Of a stretch of DNA of 64,000 bases, positions 40,069 through 56,479 are shown in pieces. The stretch is taken from assembly GCA_028023455.1 (NCBI GenBank), contig JAQFVV010006305.1, positions 3,213,001-3,277,000 on the forward strand, in the 5' to 3' direction. The position numbers and the translations under genes are program-made. The stretch comes from Epiperipatus broadwayi. Lineage: Eukaryota > Onychophora > Udeonychophora > Euonychophora > Peripatidae. Positions within the stretch are counted from its first letter, which is position 1. Every line of letters begins with the position of its first letter. The notes beneath the pieces were generated by a model. That model made no database searches. It was not told the DNA's origin and worked only from the letters and a program-made list of their open reading frames with translations.

Positions 40069-40110
<42 letters not shown>
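40066..40110. repeat. (TA)n microsatellite
   Basis: An imperfect TA tract of ~45 bp. Frames translating it are low-complexity artefacts. Confidence 0.85.
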
Positions 40111-40113
<3 letters not shown>

Positions 40114-40860
40114 AATTCAAATATTTTCATGGTTAAAAAATGATGGTTTATGATTATATCACAGATAAATCTATGTACAAGACCTAAAACTACCTGGTCT
40201 AGAATTATCAAATGTATGGAAAAAAAATAGATTGCTTTTGTGGCTTCAACAAAAAAATTTCTATCTTAAGGCATATTGGAAATAAAAAAAAACAACTCAA
40301 AAAAACAATGATCCATATAATCACAACTCAACATTCTTTTGAGTTTTCTCTCTTATAAATTATAAAAAATGTTTCCCTTGTTTAAATTCTTCACTCTTGC
40401 CTTTCTCTACTTTCTTAAAGATTATTGGTCAAAGAATTGTAAATAATTTTTTTGGCCTCCAATACTCTCCAATTAAGAAATGAAATGAATTAAGCTAGTC
40501 GTAAGTACTTCTCTTTATACTGATATGTATGACTACATATACACACCTTATTTAAAATTTGGTTAACTAGTTGATTAATATCATTTATGTTCTTTATTAC
40601 TTTTATAATGCTTTTTACAACCCATTATTAACTATTAACCAGTTAATTATGCCTACATAATGAAATGTGATAACTACAATTATTGTATACAATTTGTCAA
40701 TTATTACTTATAGTAAAGAACTATTAAATTACAGCATATCAAACATTCTCTATAATATATAGCAGCATATAATAACTTGTGGTGAATGATAAATATATGT
40801 GCAGGCTTTAGTTTAATAATTGGTAAAGTGAATATATTAAAATCTTAATGTTTCGCATGT

Positions 40861-40943
<83 letters not shown>

Positions 40944-42649
40944 CTACACATTTACATATTTTATCAATAGATATTTAAAAATTCTAATTGTCTATTAATC
41001 ATTTATTAATATAAAAACCAGGAGCAGATCTTTTAATAACTAGTCTTAGTAGGAGATTTACAATTGCAAGAAGTCAGCAGTCGCAGGAAATTATTATTGT
41101 GCAACTTACTGGAACAAATGTAAATAGCTCACATTTTCATAATATGAGAAAGAATATTGACATCAAGAAAAGAAAGTTGGAGAATTACATGAGTTTATTT
41201 CAAAAAATAAAATAAATCTTTTGAAAAGTCTTTTTGCCTTAAAAAAAATAATATTTATTAATTTTTATTAACTTTACATCTTAATTAAAGATGGGAAAAA
41301 TTTTGATAGTTTTTAAATACAATTTTTAAAAAAAAAACATGCAATATTTTATAATCAATAACATAATTACGAATTCTTTGACAAGAAGCATGCCTAACTT
41401 AAATCTCGATTATATCTGTTATGCTTTTCTGTCCTCGGCTCCCTCTCTTCTATCCGTATGCTTCTTCTGAATTAAGATAATCAGTTTTCATTACTCTACT
41501 TATCTAATCCTCCACAGACTGTTTTAAAATAGCATAATAATTTATTTATCATTAAATATAGTACATCATCAATCTAAATGGTTTAGTGCAGTGATGAAAA
41601 AAATGCTTCTAAATCAATTCCCAGCTGAAGAAAGATAAAGAATAATCTTAGTCATACTCCTATCAGTATTTGATTGTCACTTGGTCTTTAACAATTATAT
41701 ATTTTTTAGCTTTTAGTTTTCACATTTTTTTTACAATATTAATTTACTATTTCAGCTTACTTTTTCTGCCCACATTCTCATCTAATATTGTTTTTCCATT
41801 TTGCTTTAAAAACAAAATTTCTGTCTTTTATAAAATTATATACCTACTAAAACATATAATTAGCCTACTTCTAAAATTCAATTTAATTGGAGTCATTAAA
41901 ATATATCTCTTTTAATTAAAATTCTATTTATCAATTGCAATTCCATTGTAATTTTTTGGTGTTATCTCCATTATCAACTATCCAAATATTTTAAGTGAAA
42001 CCCACTCATCACTTCATTCTTTACTTACTTTACAGTTGTGCTTCCTTCTAACTCATGCTTTCTTCCAGCTTAATTAATTTTATTTAACAGTTTTTATTCT
42101 TGTTTTCTTTAATAACCACTTGTAATTACAACATTTTATCAAAATAATAACCATTTATTTATTTTTCTGCAAAAAAAATAATTATTTAATTTTACAAATA
42201 CTTTTTAGCTCTTATACAACTAAATAATACTTTCTCTTTTCAATTCATATTTTTTCAAATATCCAACAAAGTAATTTAATTATAAGATAATAAAATAAAT
42301 TCCATGACTAGTTATTTTTTGATGTCAGGAGTTGTTTAAGCATGCAAAATTGAAATATATGATTGAGTAATTTATTCAACTTATACAAAACACCATAAAT
42401 TTGTTACAGATAGCCAAATTCTGAAGATGTTTAAAATATATTGTCACCAATTATTATGTTCTTGGTAGAATTTAATTCATAAAAATATATAAGTAGCTGG
42501 ATTGATTTATGGGTCTTTATATACTCAACATGCTTTAGGGAGATATGTACATTTGGTAAAAATAGCTCAAAAGTCATAGATAAACTGTTGTATCCAAGAA
42601 GAAACTAATTTAAATTTATTAAGCACTTTCTATTTGACATCTATTGCTC
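40111..42649. other. AT-rich non-coding sequence with TA tracts
   Basis: Contains a compound TA tract at 40861-40942 interrupted by TCTATT. An open frame at 41670-41915 is Phe/Ile-rich by composition, with no recognisable family, and is not called. Confidence 0.45.
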
Positions 42650-45780
<3,131 letters not shown>

Positions 45781-45794
45781 TGACATATATATAT

Positions 45795-48776
45795 TGTACC
45801 GGTCAAAACATGTTGATACATCTAACATGAGCTGGAACTCACAAAATATACCTCAAACTTAGTTAGTTAAGCCCGAGATTTAGGTCAGGGATCAACCTGG
45901 ATTTAAACCCATTCCATAAGTTCCAGATTGAACACCTAATAAATAACATTAATGGTACACGAGGATTTAATTCTAAGTCTGACCCACTAACAGAGTGGAA
46001 AAGACAATGAAACATATTTTATCATATCAATACTTGACTAACCCTATATTATATAACCTAGGGATTATATCATATAATTAACTTATTAATAAGGGTTTGA
46101 AACCTATTCACAGATTTAATGAAAACACATATATAAGTGAATGCGTGGAAGTGGAGAGAAGGGAATTCAAGCAACACAAATGATTTGGATAATAAAATGT
46201 TTAATAATATAGTATAGTATAGGATGCACATGACTGAAAAATCTACCCAGCGATAGTTAGTTACATATAGTCATTCATGCTAGTTTTACTCATATGCTCT
46301 TGTACTTGGTTAAATAACATGTTATATATAAATACTTATCTTTGGTGGGTAAGATTAAAATGCCTATCATTCATCACAAAACCAAATTACATAACATTAT
46401 GATTAACACTCTTATTAACGATTCTGAAAAATGGTGACTGACATATAAATTCAGGGAGCATTCTAGAAGTCATTATATATAACAAATTATTTTCGGACCA
46501 TTGCAACCGTGAAAATCAATAAAATACATTTGGGAATTTTATTTAGTTATCAGAAATAATATTTATTAACAACTCTTTTTATTAGTATTAAAAAAAAACC
46601 ATACATTTGAAAATCATATTTAGATGTCAGACTAAATATTTCTTAAACAATTCTTTTAAATTCATATTTAAAAAGAGAATGCTTTATTCCCCCAAGGTAT
46701 GTATACCCTTATACAGAAAAAATAGATTATGCTGGTGGGATTTTAAGATAAACTAAAAATACCATTATTAATTAAATTAATAAATATTATTTAGAATTTA
46801 TATATATGAGCAGAGTGCATTTTCACTATTAAAACATCAAAATGAGGTCATTTAGCAAAGAAATCAATAATGAACAGTGGCAGTGCTGACATGAAGGCAG
46901 AAAATCCAAAGTGAGAGCATGCTTCTGGATGAAAAAACAAAAGATCTAAGACTTCCTTTTTAGGGCAGTGATTATAATAATAAGATTAAGTCTGGCATGG
47001 CCCAGGTATACTGGAATCATTGATAACCTTTTTATGTATAGGGTGGTCCTGGGAAGCTCAAATATACACAGACCAGGACATGAAGAAAATCTATGGGTCT
47101 CAACTCGCCACAATCCCCAGACTAGAAGCACATAATATTCAAGAAGATAAGCCATATGTCAGTAACACAGCATGAAAATATATCCTTAATGACATGACCT
47201 GGTGTTTACTGCTTTAAAATATATGATCCTCATTGCAATGCTATAATTTGGATAAGTAATGCTATGCTACATAATTTATATATATGGAAAGAACTTAATA
47301 CTTTATTACAAAAGATTTTAAAATTATCCCCCTTTTCTTTCATTGCTACTTAATATAATTAAATCCCTCTCTCATGGATTTTACAACCTGAGAATATTCA
47401 AGTATTTCAAATATTAAGAGTATAATATAAAAAAAAACTGATATAGCGAAAAACACAAAATAATCAATCACCCTTTCAAAATTAAATGAATAACATTTTA
47501 AAGTATTGGAGAGCATTAATTTTTTAATGATTGAGTTACATCGGGTAGAATTCCTTTATTCTAGGTGGAGTTAAATAAATAACACTTTTTTATTTTACTA
47601 ATAGAAAAAAAATGAAAATAGTTCAACTCAGAAAACAATCTGACAAGCATATTAATTCAAAATATATTCAGATTTAACTAAAATGGGGGGATTTAATAAC
47701 CTCAATCCATGAAGGTCTAATTAAAAAGGAAAAAAAAATGTTTATATGTTAGGCTTGCAAGATCATTTAGATTGGCATATTAATGATAATAAAATAAATC
47801 ATAACTTAATATAAAGAAAGAACTGCACCAAAAATTTGAGAGAAATGAGAGCTTATGATAGATTTAAATATAAAAAAATTAGTGTGAGAGCAAATTTATA
47901 TTACATTTAAAAGAATACAGAGTTAAATAATTTACAAAATAATTCTGGATAGCATAGGTCAAGATTAGTTGAGTAAATTAAATGAAATTTCACATGGCAG
48001 TCTTAAATTAGTTACTGTGCACACATTCAAGAGTTCATATTCAAAGTTTGGCTCATGCATGGCAGTTTAAAACAATCCAAGTGAGTTTTAAGGTGACAGC
48101 AAGTTTCCACTAGGCATCCCAATATTCTTATTTCTAGCTTTTCTACATTTCAGGGCAGCAGCATGGTGGTTATTAGTAGTGGAAGAATGACTGGCAAGGG
48201 TCAGGGAAGGTGATTTGCTTTCTACTTATTCAGCATGTTGAAAAATCATAGCAGTGTGGAATATGTTGACAAAGTGAATTTCTCAAACATAGTTCTCCCT
48301 TGGTGGTCAAAATTAGCCCATTTTATACTTCTCGCAGGTATTTGAGGAATGCTTTTAATTTCTCATTTTAAACTTAAATCTTGACTTTGATCTAACAGAA
48401 ATTTTTACATGAGCTTTATCCATTGTTCTTGGAGATGCAATCATTAGATAATGTTCCAAAAATATATTCAAATCTATTACCAGATTGGAAAGATTTGACA
48501 AAAATGTTTACAAAAAACTACAAACCCTTGATTTGATTCCCCTTTTTATTTTTAGTGAAGTTTAATTAAAAAATCCTTTCCAAAAACTGAAACAATATTA
48601 AATTTTCCCCTTTTAATTATTTTTAGACAAGTAAAAATTGCATTCTCTATCTTATATTTAAAAAAAAAATAAAAGTTTAATAAGTAAAAATAAATTAATT
48701 TAAAAAGAACAAAGTTTTACATACTTCATATAATAAATTATTTACAAAGCTAATATTGGATTAGTGTTTGCTCCTG

Positions 48777-48779
<3 letters not shown>
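45795..48779. repeat. Possible solo LTR
   Basis: This ~2985-bp stretch starts TGTACCGG and ends CTGTCA. It is bordered by TATAT on both sides inside TA tracts, the same setting as E1 and E3. It has no reading frame of note and no second copy in the window. The length fits the giant LTRs nearby. Without another copy, this remains a hypothesis based on ends and flanks. Confidence 0.35.

Positions 48780-48852
<73 letters not shown>
48780..48852. repeat. (TA)n microsatellite
   Basis: About 36 TA units after the possible solo LTR. Confidence 0.92.
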
Positions 48853-48854
<2 letters not shown>

Positions 48855-49090
48855 ATCTGAGCTACACCTAAAACACTTTATAATTTTTAGGTGCACTACT
48901 CAGAGACATATATGAACTACACATTCATAAATAAACGAGTGGTACGGGATATAAAATTTGAACATGGGTTAGTATTTGTTAAGTGGATAGAACCATGAAG
49001 CTCAATCCTAAACTAAGACTGACTGCTTCAATATACAGATAATATTTTTGAAATATAAGCATAATTCATCAACTTGGAGTTTAAATATAA

Positions 49091-49474
49091 TATAGGGGTT
49101 TAAACACAGGTTTTTCAAGCTCCCTTTAATTATTCACTCTATCTCATATAACTGATACACATGACCACACACATGTCAAAAAGATAAATGATCTCCAATA
49201 TATGTATTTCATGCTGAATCAGAACTCAGCAATTGGTCCAGATTATCATCTCCCACATGCATATATAATCAGCACTTGGTTTACATTAACATAGCAAATC
49301 TTCAAAGTTTAATGGACAGGTTTGAATCTACTCTACTTTTCAACTCTTCAGCCATTCATACCATTAATAAATATGATGGTACACCCAATGTGTGTGTGGT
49401 TATGTGTATCAGGTATATGAGATAGAATGGATAGCTTAAGAAAGCTTGAAAGTCTGGATTTAAACCCCCTATAT
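49091..49474. mobile_element. Foldback MITE with ~85-bp inverted repeats
   Basis: The ends read TATAGGGGTTTAAA and TTTAAACCCCCTATA. Arms of ~85 bp (49091-49180 and 49385-49474) are near reverse complements, sharing CAAGCT, CTATCTCATATA, CTGATACACAT and ACCACACACA. Between them is a ~200-bp non-coding core. A related half copy lies at 435-562. TA flanks suggest a TA target duplication. It has no transposase, so it depends on another element. Confidence 0.8.
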
Positions 49475-50526
49475 ATATTAAATATTTTCACAGGTAAAAA
49501 ATGTTTTTTGGAAATGACCATGTTTAATAAAATAAAGTAAATCTACCTATATTTTAGTAAAAGATAACACATACCCTTAACTGGGTGAAAAAAATATAGT
49601 AATAATCATATGATTATAATAGATAGAATTGTTTCACATGGTTGTTGTATTACATAGTTGTTGAAAAGTTTGATTTATATTTAGCAGTATTTTTTATATT
49701 CATTTGCAGTAAAAAACTCTTTCAAGAAGTTCATAGTTTTATTATTTCATCATGCTTATTAATACAATGTGCTTTTAAAATTGTCTATACCTTCTCTAAA
49801 TGCTCCTTGATTATGCTTATTGTATGTGGATATGATTTTGTCCAGTATCTAAAGCATGGAGAGTGCTGAAAATGTTGAGAATTTTTTTATTGTATTAATG
49901 TGTGCATCTAGCACATATAACAATTGCTTTTTTTATATATGAAGTTTTGCACATGCCATATAGAATTTCATAAACTTGACTTTCTAGAGGGATTACATTT
50001 TTAGGTTTGATCAGAATATTATTAATCTTTTTGTTCATTAGAGAATATTGGTTTTTATGTCATACCATCTTAGTATCTTTCTAATTTTATCTGTGGTCCT
50101 TTTTATATAAATAATGCATATTCTAGTAGACATATTTGCTTCTTTTTCTTTTTGAAGAGCTTTTGCTTGATGCATTGCTTTATTTATAGTGATGCTATTG
50201 TAACCATTCATTAGTAAGATTTCACATATGTATTTGATCTCTTTTTTTAATGCATATATATTTGGAAGTAAAAATTCCCTTAGCATATTTGGGCTGGATA
50301 GTAATGTGATAATGCTTTTAGGTAATTATCAGTATGCATAGATTTCCTATATAGAGAGAAAGATAAGATATTATTGTTTGTTTTAAAAACAAGAATATCA
50401 AAAAAAGAAACTTTTTTATCTTTTTCTGTTTCCATAGTGAATATAATTTATGGATGTAAATTATTAATATAAAACAATAATTAATATCATCCACTATACA
50501 TGCTCTGCAAAGTAATAAACACTTTT

Positions 50527-50648
50527 ATGGACTCTCCTTTCCAAATAAAAGATAAAGACTTTTGAAAAGATAGAATAAATCACTCTATCTTTTTAACTTA
50601 ATCATATATGTATAGGCAAATCTTAAGAATTTGGAAATGAGAGCATGA
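50527..50648. mobile_element. Foldback MITE, short copy, nested in a PLE
   Basis: The left arm CTCTCCTTTCCAAA...TTTTGAAAAGATAGAATAAA matches the larger copy at 50838. The right arm is short (TTTGGAAATGAGAGCAT). It interrupts the Penelope-like frame. Confidence 0.65.
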
Positions 50649-50837
50649 AGATATTAATTAATCATTTTTAATTCCATTTGCTATAACTATACATATACAT
50701 TTAGGTTTAAAAGATAGATGAAAGTAATATATTGCAAAAAGGTAAAAAAATAAAATAACAATATCATAAATAACTTAAACTATTATTACAAATAGTTATT
50801 GCAAGTATATTTACATTTGTGCTGTAATCTAACAATG

Positions 50838-50989
50838 AATACTCTCCTTTCCAAACACAAAATAAAGTCTTTTGAAAAGATATAATGAATCCACTATACC
50901 TTTTTAATGTATATATTAGAGTTAAAAAGTTAGAGTGGATTCATTCTATTTTTCCAAAAGACTATCTTGTGTTAGGAAAGGAGAGCATT
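50838..50989. mobile_element. Foldback MITE, 152 bp, nested in a PLE
   Basis: Arms of ~65 bp are near-perfect reverse complements. The left arm reads CTCTCCTTTCC, AAGTCTTTTG, ATGAATCCACT. The right arm repeats these in inverted order and ends GGAAAGGAGAG. Only ~20 bp separate the arms, so the whole element is one hairpin. Confidence 0.82.
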
Positions 50990-51804
50990 TCTTATGTTTA
51001 TTATTTTATTATAATAAGTGATCCCTAATGATTGTTACAGATTAAAACATAGAACTATATAAATAAATAATTCATTATATATATATATATGTTTGTTATA
51101 ATATGAATAAAAAAATCATTTTCTTCTTCATATGACCAAATAACAAATGTGTCAACAAAATATCTGTACCAGATATATGTTTTATATAATGTTGAATTTA
51201 AAGCTTATATTTCAAATTCTTCCATGAATAAATTGGTGAAAACATTGGAGATGGAAGATCCCCCTGGGGTTCCATATACTTGTTTGTAAAATTGATTATT
51301 TGTAAGTAAAATAAGTATTATTTAGACTATGTTTAGCTAATGCAATAATCTAACTTTATAAATTGCAATTTTGGAAACTGTATTCAATGCCTCATCAACT
51401 GATATCTTTGTAAATAAAGAAACAACATCAAAACTCATAAGAATATCATTTGATGTTAATTTTAAATTATCAATAATATATATAAAATGGGCTGTGCTGT
51501 GTTTTTATATACAGTTTCATGGAGGAAATAATTGACTCTATTTGATTTGCTATGTATCTTGCTAAGGCTTGAATGGATGATCCTATGACACTAACAATTG
51601 GATGGAAATGGAATGTTTTTTAATATATTTTTGGAAGACCATAGAATTTAGGACCCAGAAGATTTTTACCTCTATCACACCTTTGTCATTGCATTTCTTT
51701 AGAATGAGTTTGAGATAATCCTTCTAATAAAGAAGAGATCTACCTCTCCTAAAAACTATGCTAAATTTCACTGTAATATAATCTTTTAGAAAGTCTTCCA
51801 TTGT

Positions 51805-52860
51805 TCATTCAGATGCAATTTTACAATAGTGAACTTTATAGTATTATATTCAACAAGGTAAAGAATATATTGATAGCTTTTATGATTTTGCCATTGTATT
51901 TTTAAAATTTTATAGAGCAATCTTAAATAAAATTTTCTAATGTCATTATGGTAGTCAATAGTGTGTACCAGTTTCACTTCCATACAATAAATTCAGGTAA
52001 AATAACTGCTCTCTATGCTGTTATCTTCATTGCAGTAGTTACTTTTACTGATAAAATAATCTCTTTCAACTTATTAAAAGCAGTAGCCCATTGGAGTCTG
52101 TGTTGTATTTCAACATCAACGTTTATTTTTCTTCATATGAAGATACCAAGATATTTAAACTCGTTTACAATCTAAGTTTGATAACCATTCAAGTTAAATG
52201 AGAAATTGTTTGATCATATTAATAAAACAGAGTCTTGCTATGTTGAATTATTAAGAATAATCTGTAAATTATCTTTTGAACTGCCAAAAATAACACAATC
52301 TTCAGAATATTGTAAATCAAGAATCCAAGAATGAAATTCTTGCTTTTAATCAGTTCAAATTAAAAATTCCACTCTATTGTATCTTGATTCCTGTCTAATT
52401 AAGCCACTTCTAAAATATTCCTAAGATCACTTTCATAAAAAATAAAACAATGCTTCAACAAAAACAAATCCTTGTTTAACACCAGTTTTAATTTCAAATG
52501 TCGCATATCTTCCATCTGTAATAATAACTCTTACTCTCCTTTCATCATGTAGAAACTGTATAATATTAATAAATTTTGGTGGGCAACTAACTAATTTTAA
52601 ACAATGCCATAGAACGGTTCTATTAATTGAATCTAATGCTTTAATCAAATCAATAAAAGCAATATATAAATCATTCTTTTATTCCCAACATTTTTCTTGC
52701 ATTTGTTTAGCAACAAAAATGAAGTATACAGGGATTTTTAATTCTATAAAATCATAGTGAGTTAACTCTCTGGTAACCATTCAGCTATAACTGGAAGGAA
52801 TCTATTCGACAAAATTCTTCAATGTACTTTTGCTGTATTATAATTTCCTCATTGTTTGTA
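51805..52860 (-). pseudogene. LINE reverse transcriptase fragment
   Basis: Minus-strand frames give an ordered LINE polymerase: RFLPVIAEWLPES (~52800), LYIAFIDLIKALDSINRTVL (motif A, ~52640), a HDERRVRVIITDG block, GVKQGF (motif B, ~52465), and QYSEDCVIFGSS (motif C, ~52290, with SED in place of the usual ADD). After FKYLGIF (~52160) comes a C-terminal region with KILKIQWQN (~51900). Multiple stops and frame changes are present. It belongs to a LINE group unlike the one at 30251 and shows no endonuclease or 3' tail. It ends almost exactly where the Penelope-like frame begins. Confidence 0.8.
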
Positions 52861-55800
52861 AATATAATAAATTTAAACTCTAGATTATGTATATACTTTA
52901 TATAAATCAAACAAATTAATGAACCATGATCTAATGCAATGTATACAATTAAATATTCTGGATCCAGTTTCTATTTTTGAGGGTAATGGGGAGATCAAGG
53001 AAATTTTAAATGACAAGTTGAACCAACACAAATATTTATACATTTTTTTAATCATAATGTGGACACCTCCCATGCATTTTGACTAAACAATTTCAGTATA
53101 AAATATGAAGTGAGAATGCTAAAAGAAAAATAAAGAAGGCATAGTGCTTTATGAATTGAAAATATAAATTAAACAATTCTACAGTAGCATTATAATTAAA
53201 AAATTTGGAATATTAATTAAATAACACTATACAGAACCAAAATAGACATATATTTTTATCAAATATTTTGAAATTTCAAAAGAATTTTCAGTTAAATGTT
53301 AAAAATATAAAAGAAGAAACAATGACTTGGTATTGATGTATTTGGCTACTTACATTTTATTTCTCTTTAGTTCAATCCTTAAATACTGCTTTGACATCAT
53401 AAAAGAACACTGGGATGACCAATCAATTGAAGATTCTTTGGATTGTAATATTATGATGACATAATTTATGAATTCAATATGTAATCTAAAACTTCTTACT
53501 TTTTCACTGACTAATCTTTTTTTTTACAAACTTTTAATATTATTTGTCTTTTCAATTTCTTATTTTGTTTTGAGAAAATGGGAGAGAAAGATGGAGGAAT
53601 GGAAGAGAAGGGGGTAAATACAGTCAATAATAAGTTTGCAAGGAAGATTTTGATTTCTGTAATATTACTTACCTAATACTGACTCATAAAATTAATTTAT
53701 GTAGATAATTTTAAACAGCCTTTTACCATTTGTAATTGACAAATTGGTTTGGAATTTTTAGCCTTCTTTGTCTTTAAAATTTTTAAATTTCTTTCTTATT
53801 TGTTTTTTTTTAAAAAGACAGAGTGATGGTAGAGAAATACGATTAATTGTAGAAGTGCTGCTGTTGATTTTCTATGAAAACATTCTCAACCATGTTCAAT
53901 ACAAATTATAAATAAAACAAACAATCCAAATCAAAAAGAACTGTTTAACTTTGAAACAACAACAATTGCAAGAAATTACAAAAAAGATTTAAAATGAAAC
54001 TTTTTCTTATTTCTTTGGAATTCTACTGCAGTCCAATAATTGTTTTCTTTTTACTTCACAAAAAAGAACAACAATAAGGCATCATTATTTCATATGAATG
54101 GAGTAAATTAGAAGCCTGTGTAGACAATACAAAATCACTCCAAACTTACTCTTCCTTAGTCTTTTTTTCTCCGTCTAGACAACCCCAATAAAAAATATAA
54201 GGTTTATTTTTATTTACCCTCCCCCCAAGAATTATTTAAAAAAATAACTCCAACTACAATGTTTCCATTTCTTTTTTAAATAAATACATTTTTAACAAGA
54301 TCAATAAAAAATACACAGTTTATAAAAATCCAAAAAAAAAAAAAAGAATTTGTTGTAAAGTGCAATGGCAGGAAAATGCTTCCTTTTTATGGTTTAGTTT
54401 TCTTTTATTTTTGAATTCTTTGCGAATCTAGAATTTTAGATACATAAAATACATTGAAACTTCAGTTTATTGATTACTTATTGCATAATTACTTTGTGAT
54501 GTAGATTCAATGTTTTAAAGAAACAAAGAGAAAATCGATTGCAGGTAATCGAGAACATAAGTACCAATGATTCTTTTACTAAAAGAAGTCAATAGCTGTG
54601 GTTTACTAAACTTCTTAGTAATAATCAAAAAAGCAAGTCATATATAACGTGACATTACTTGTATAAGCTTGTATTTACAATTGCTTAGTCTCAATCACAC
54701 AAACTCTCTCACACTCATATATATATATATCATAAAAATGTTAAATACAAAAAATAAATGTTATTGTGCATTGATGTAATAAAAAAAATATGTTGCCATG
54801 CAATCAAGAATCGATTCAAGTAATATAGAAAAATATTTCTCCATTATTGGTTTAGTATTTGTTTCAGCAACTTTTCCTAACTCATGAATTTAACCAATTA
54901 CACTGAAATATATTTGAAAGAATATTACTTTTTGATTTCATAAAAACAAATGTTTAATTGATTTCACACAAACTTTTGCGATGAAGATTATTTATGGAGA
55001 CAACTCTCAAAAGCTTTTCATTTTACGGAAATATTTTCTAAATATTTATTAATTCATTTCATTCTGAGAAAAATAGTTTGTCATCTCTAAGATTTATTGT
55101 AATCTGTTTTCAATAATTTTTATATAGCAATTGTAAAAAAAAACCAACTGGAAAAAAGATCTACAATTACTACTTATTTTTACTTTATTAATTAATAAGA
55201 TTATTATTACATTATCCAGTTTCATGCTATGGTGAAATATCTGGTGTTAATACGTTTACTACTGTATTTCAATTTATCAGTTGTTTGTCTTGAATACATG
55301 GGAATTAAGTTCACCATTTTCTGTAAATGATACAATGTATTTCTTTTGACATATGGAAAGTATTTCTTAGGCTAAAGATAAAGTTTTGTCAGTAGCTTTA
55401 TGACTGCTACAAGCCATCACTTAAAGATAAAAGAGCTTCCATAAATTTTTAATTTTCATTGTTATTTTCATTCTTTCATTCTTTGTCCACTCTTATTTAT
55501 TCCCTATTTCAATAAAATTCTACAAATATATTTCATATACTCAATAATATTTAGAATTGTATTAGGGTAGGACTGAGTTGATAGTCTTATGAAGACTTCT
55601 TGAACATAATGAAACTTGTTATTTTTAATACTCCAATGTTATGTGATCTTCTGAGGAATTAACTATGCAATTATGAATATCTGTAAACTTTTCAAACTTA
55701 TTGCTGATCAAAAATTACCACTTTCATTCAGTCATTCAAGTTGTTAGGTATGAACTAGTAGCTGGATATTATAGCTATAAGAGTTAAAATAAAATGTAAA

Positions 55801-55884
55801 GCATCTTCTTTTATATCTCAATCGAAGTCATGCATTTAAATTTAATATTTTTAATGGATTAATATAGATATAAATTATTTAGTA
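52861..55884. other. AT-rich non-coding sequence
   Basis: About 3 kb with A/T runs and no supported gene, RNA or long repeat. Confidence 0.45.
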
Positions 55885-56065
55885 AATGGGGTCACTGGTT
55901 TTAAATAAATTTAAATCTACAGCTAAGGTGTATCAAAGTGCAGTTACCAATCAGACTGGTTATATTGTTTTCTTTCAGCAGCAGAACTGGTCTGATTGGT
56001 TTCTGCATTTGAATACATCTTGGTAATAGATTTAACTTCATTTAAAAAATAGAGTTCCCACTTAT
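55885..56065. mobile_element. Foldback repeat, ~180 bp
   Basis: Left arm blocks TTAAATCTACAGCTAAG, TGTATCAAA and ACCAATCAGACTGGTT reappear in reverse complement in the right arm (AACTGGTCTGATTGGTTT, TTTGAATACATCTT, AGATTTAACTTCA). Arms are ~80 bp with a ~20-bp loop. A second, half-preserved copy lies at about 56285-56380. Confidence 0.75.
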
Positions 56066-56284
56066 TAAATAAGTTACATCTTTATTAATACATTAAAAAT
56101 ATTAAATTTAAATATGTGATTTGCTGATGTATGTCTTTATTTTTATTGGGTTGTAAGAAATGTTATTATACATTGCGTCTCAAGTCTTATTGCTATAATC
56201 TTCAGATACTAGCATACACATGACAGTTTGAGAGTTTGATCAAAAGTAGTCATCTTTTAGTCAGAAATAGTTGGAACAAGTTTA

Positions 56285-56380
56285 CTATTGTTTCATTTCA
56301 GCCTGCAGAACTGGTTAAATAATAACCACACTTTAATACATCTTAGCTGTAGATTTAATTTCATTTAAATATTGGTGTTC
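56285..56380. repeat. Half copy of the foldback repeat
   Basis: The string TTTCAGCCTGCAGAACTGGTT followed by AATACATCTTAGCTGTAGAT and TTAATTTCATTTAAA matches the right arm of the element at 55885-56065. Its left arm is too diverged to place. Confidence 0.6.
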
Positions 56381-56390
56381 TTATTTTTCT

Positions 56391-56393
<3 letters not shown>

Positions 56394-56476
<83 letters not shown>
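56394..56476. repeat. (TA)n microsatellite, E3 insertion site
   Basis: About 41 TA units run straight into the left LTR of E3. TA units continue after its right LTR at 62326. Confidence 0.92.

Positions 56477-56479
<3 letters not shown>

Larger units (their letters stand above)
49640..51800 (-). pseudogene. Second Penelope-like element, nearly complete RT plus GIY-YIG
   Basis: Minus-strand frames give PLE blocks in order: EDFLKDYI (~51790), YGLPK (~51635), HPIVSVIGSSIQALARYIAN (~51570), SFDVVSLFTKISVDEAL (~51420), then a glycine/serine motif-B region (~51270). Motif C reads RYFVDTFVIW (~51150), with FVDT in place of the YVDD-type catalytic core. After an interruption come KKVSFFDILVFK (~50420), MHTDNYLKALSHYYPAQIC (~50310), a helical region with RTTDKIRKIL (~50080), and the GIY-YIG core VYEILYGMCKTSYI (~49960). 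Stops and frameshifts are scattered through it. Two foldback MITEs lie between the polymerase and the linker. The catalytic change makes it inactive. Confidence 0.82.

Noticed and set aside
41670-41915. Hydrophobic frame resembling a membrane protein
   Set aside because: Phe/Ile/Leu richness follows from T-rich DNA. There is no homology signal or gene context.
46946-47155. Minus-strand open frame of 69 codons
   Set aside because: No family features. It lies inside the possible solo LTR and is not supported as a gene.
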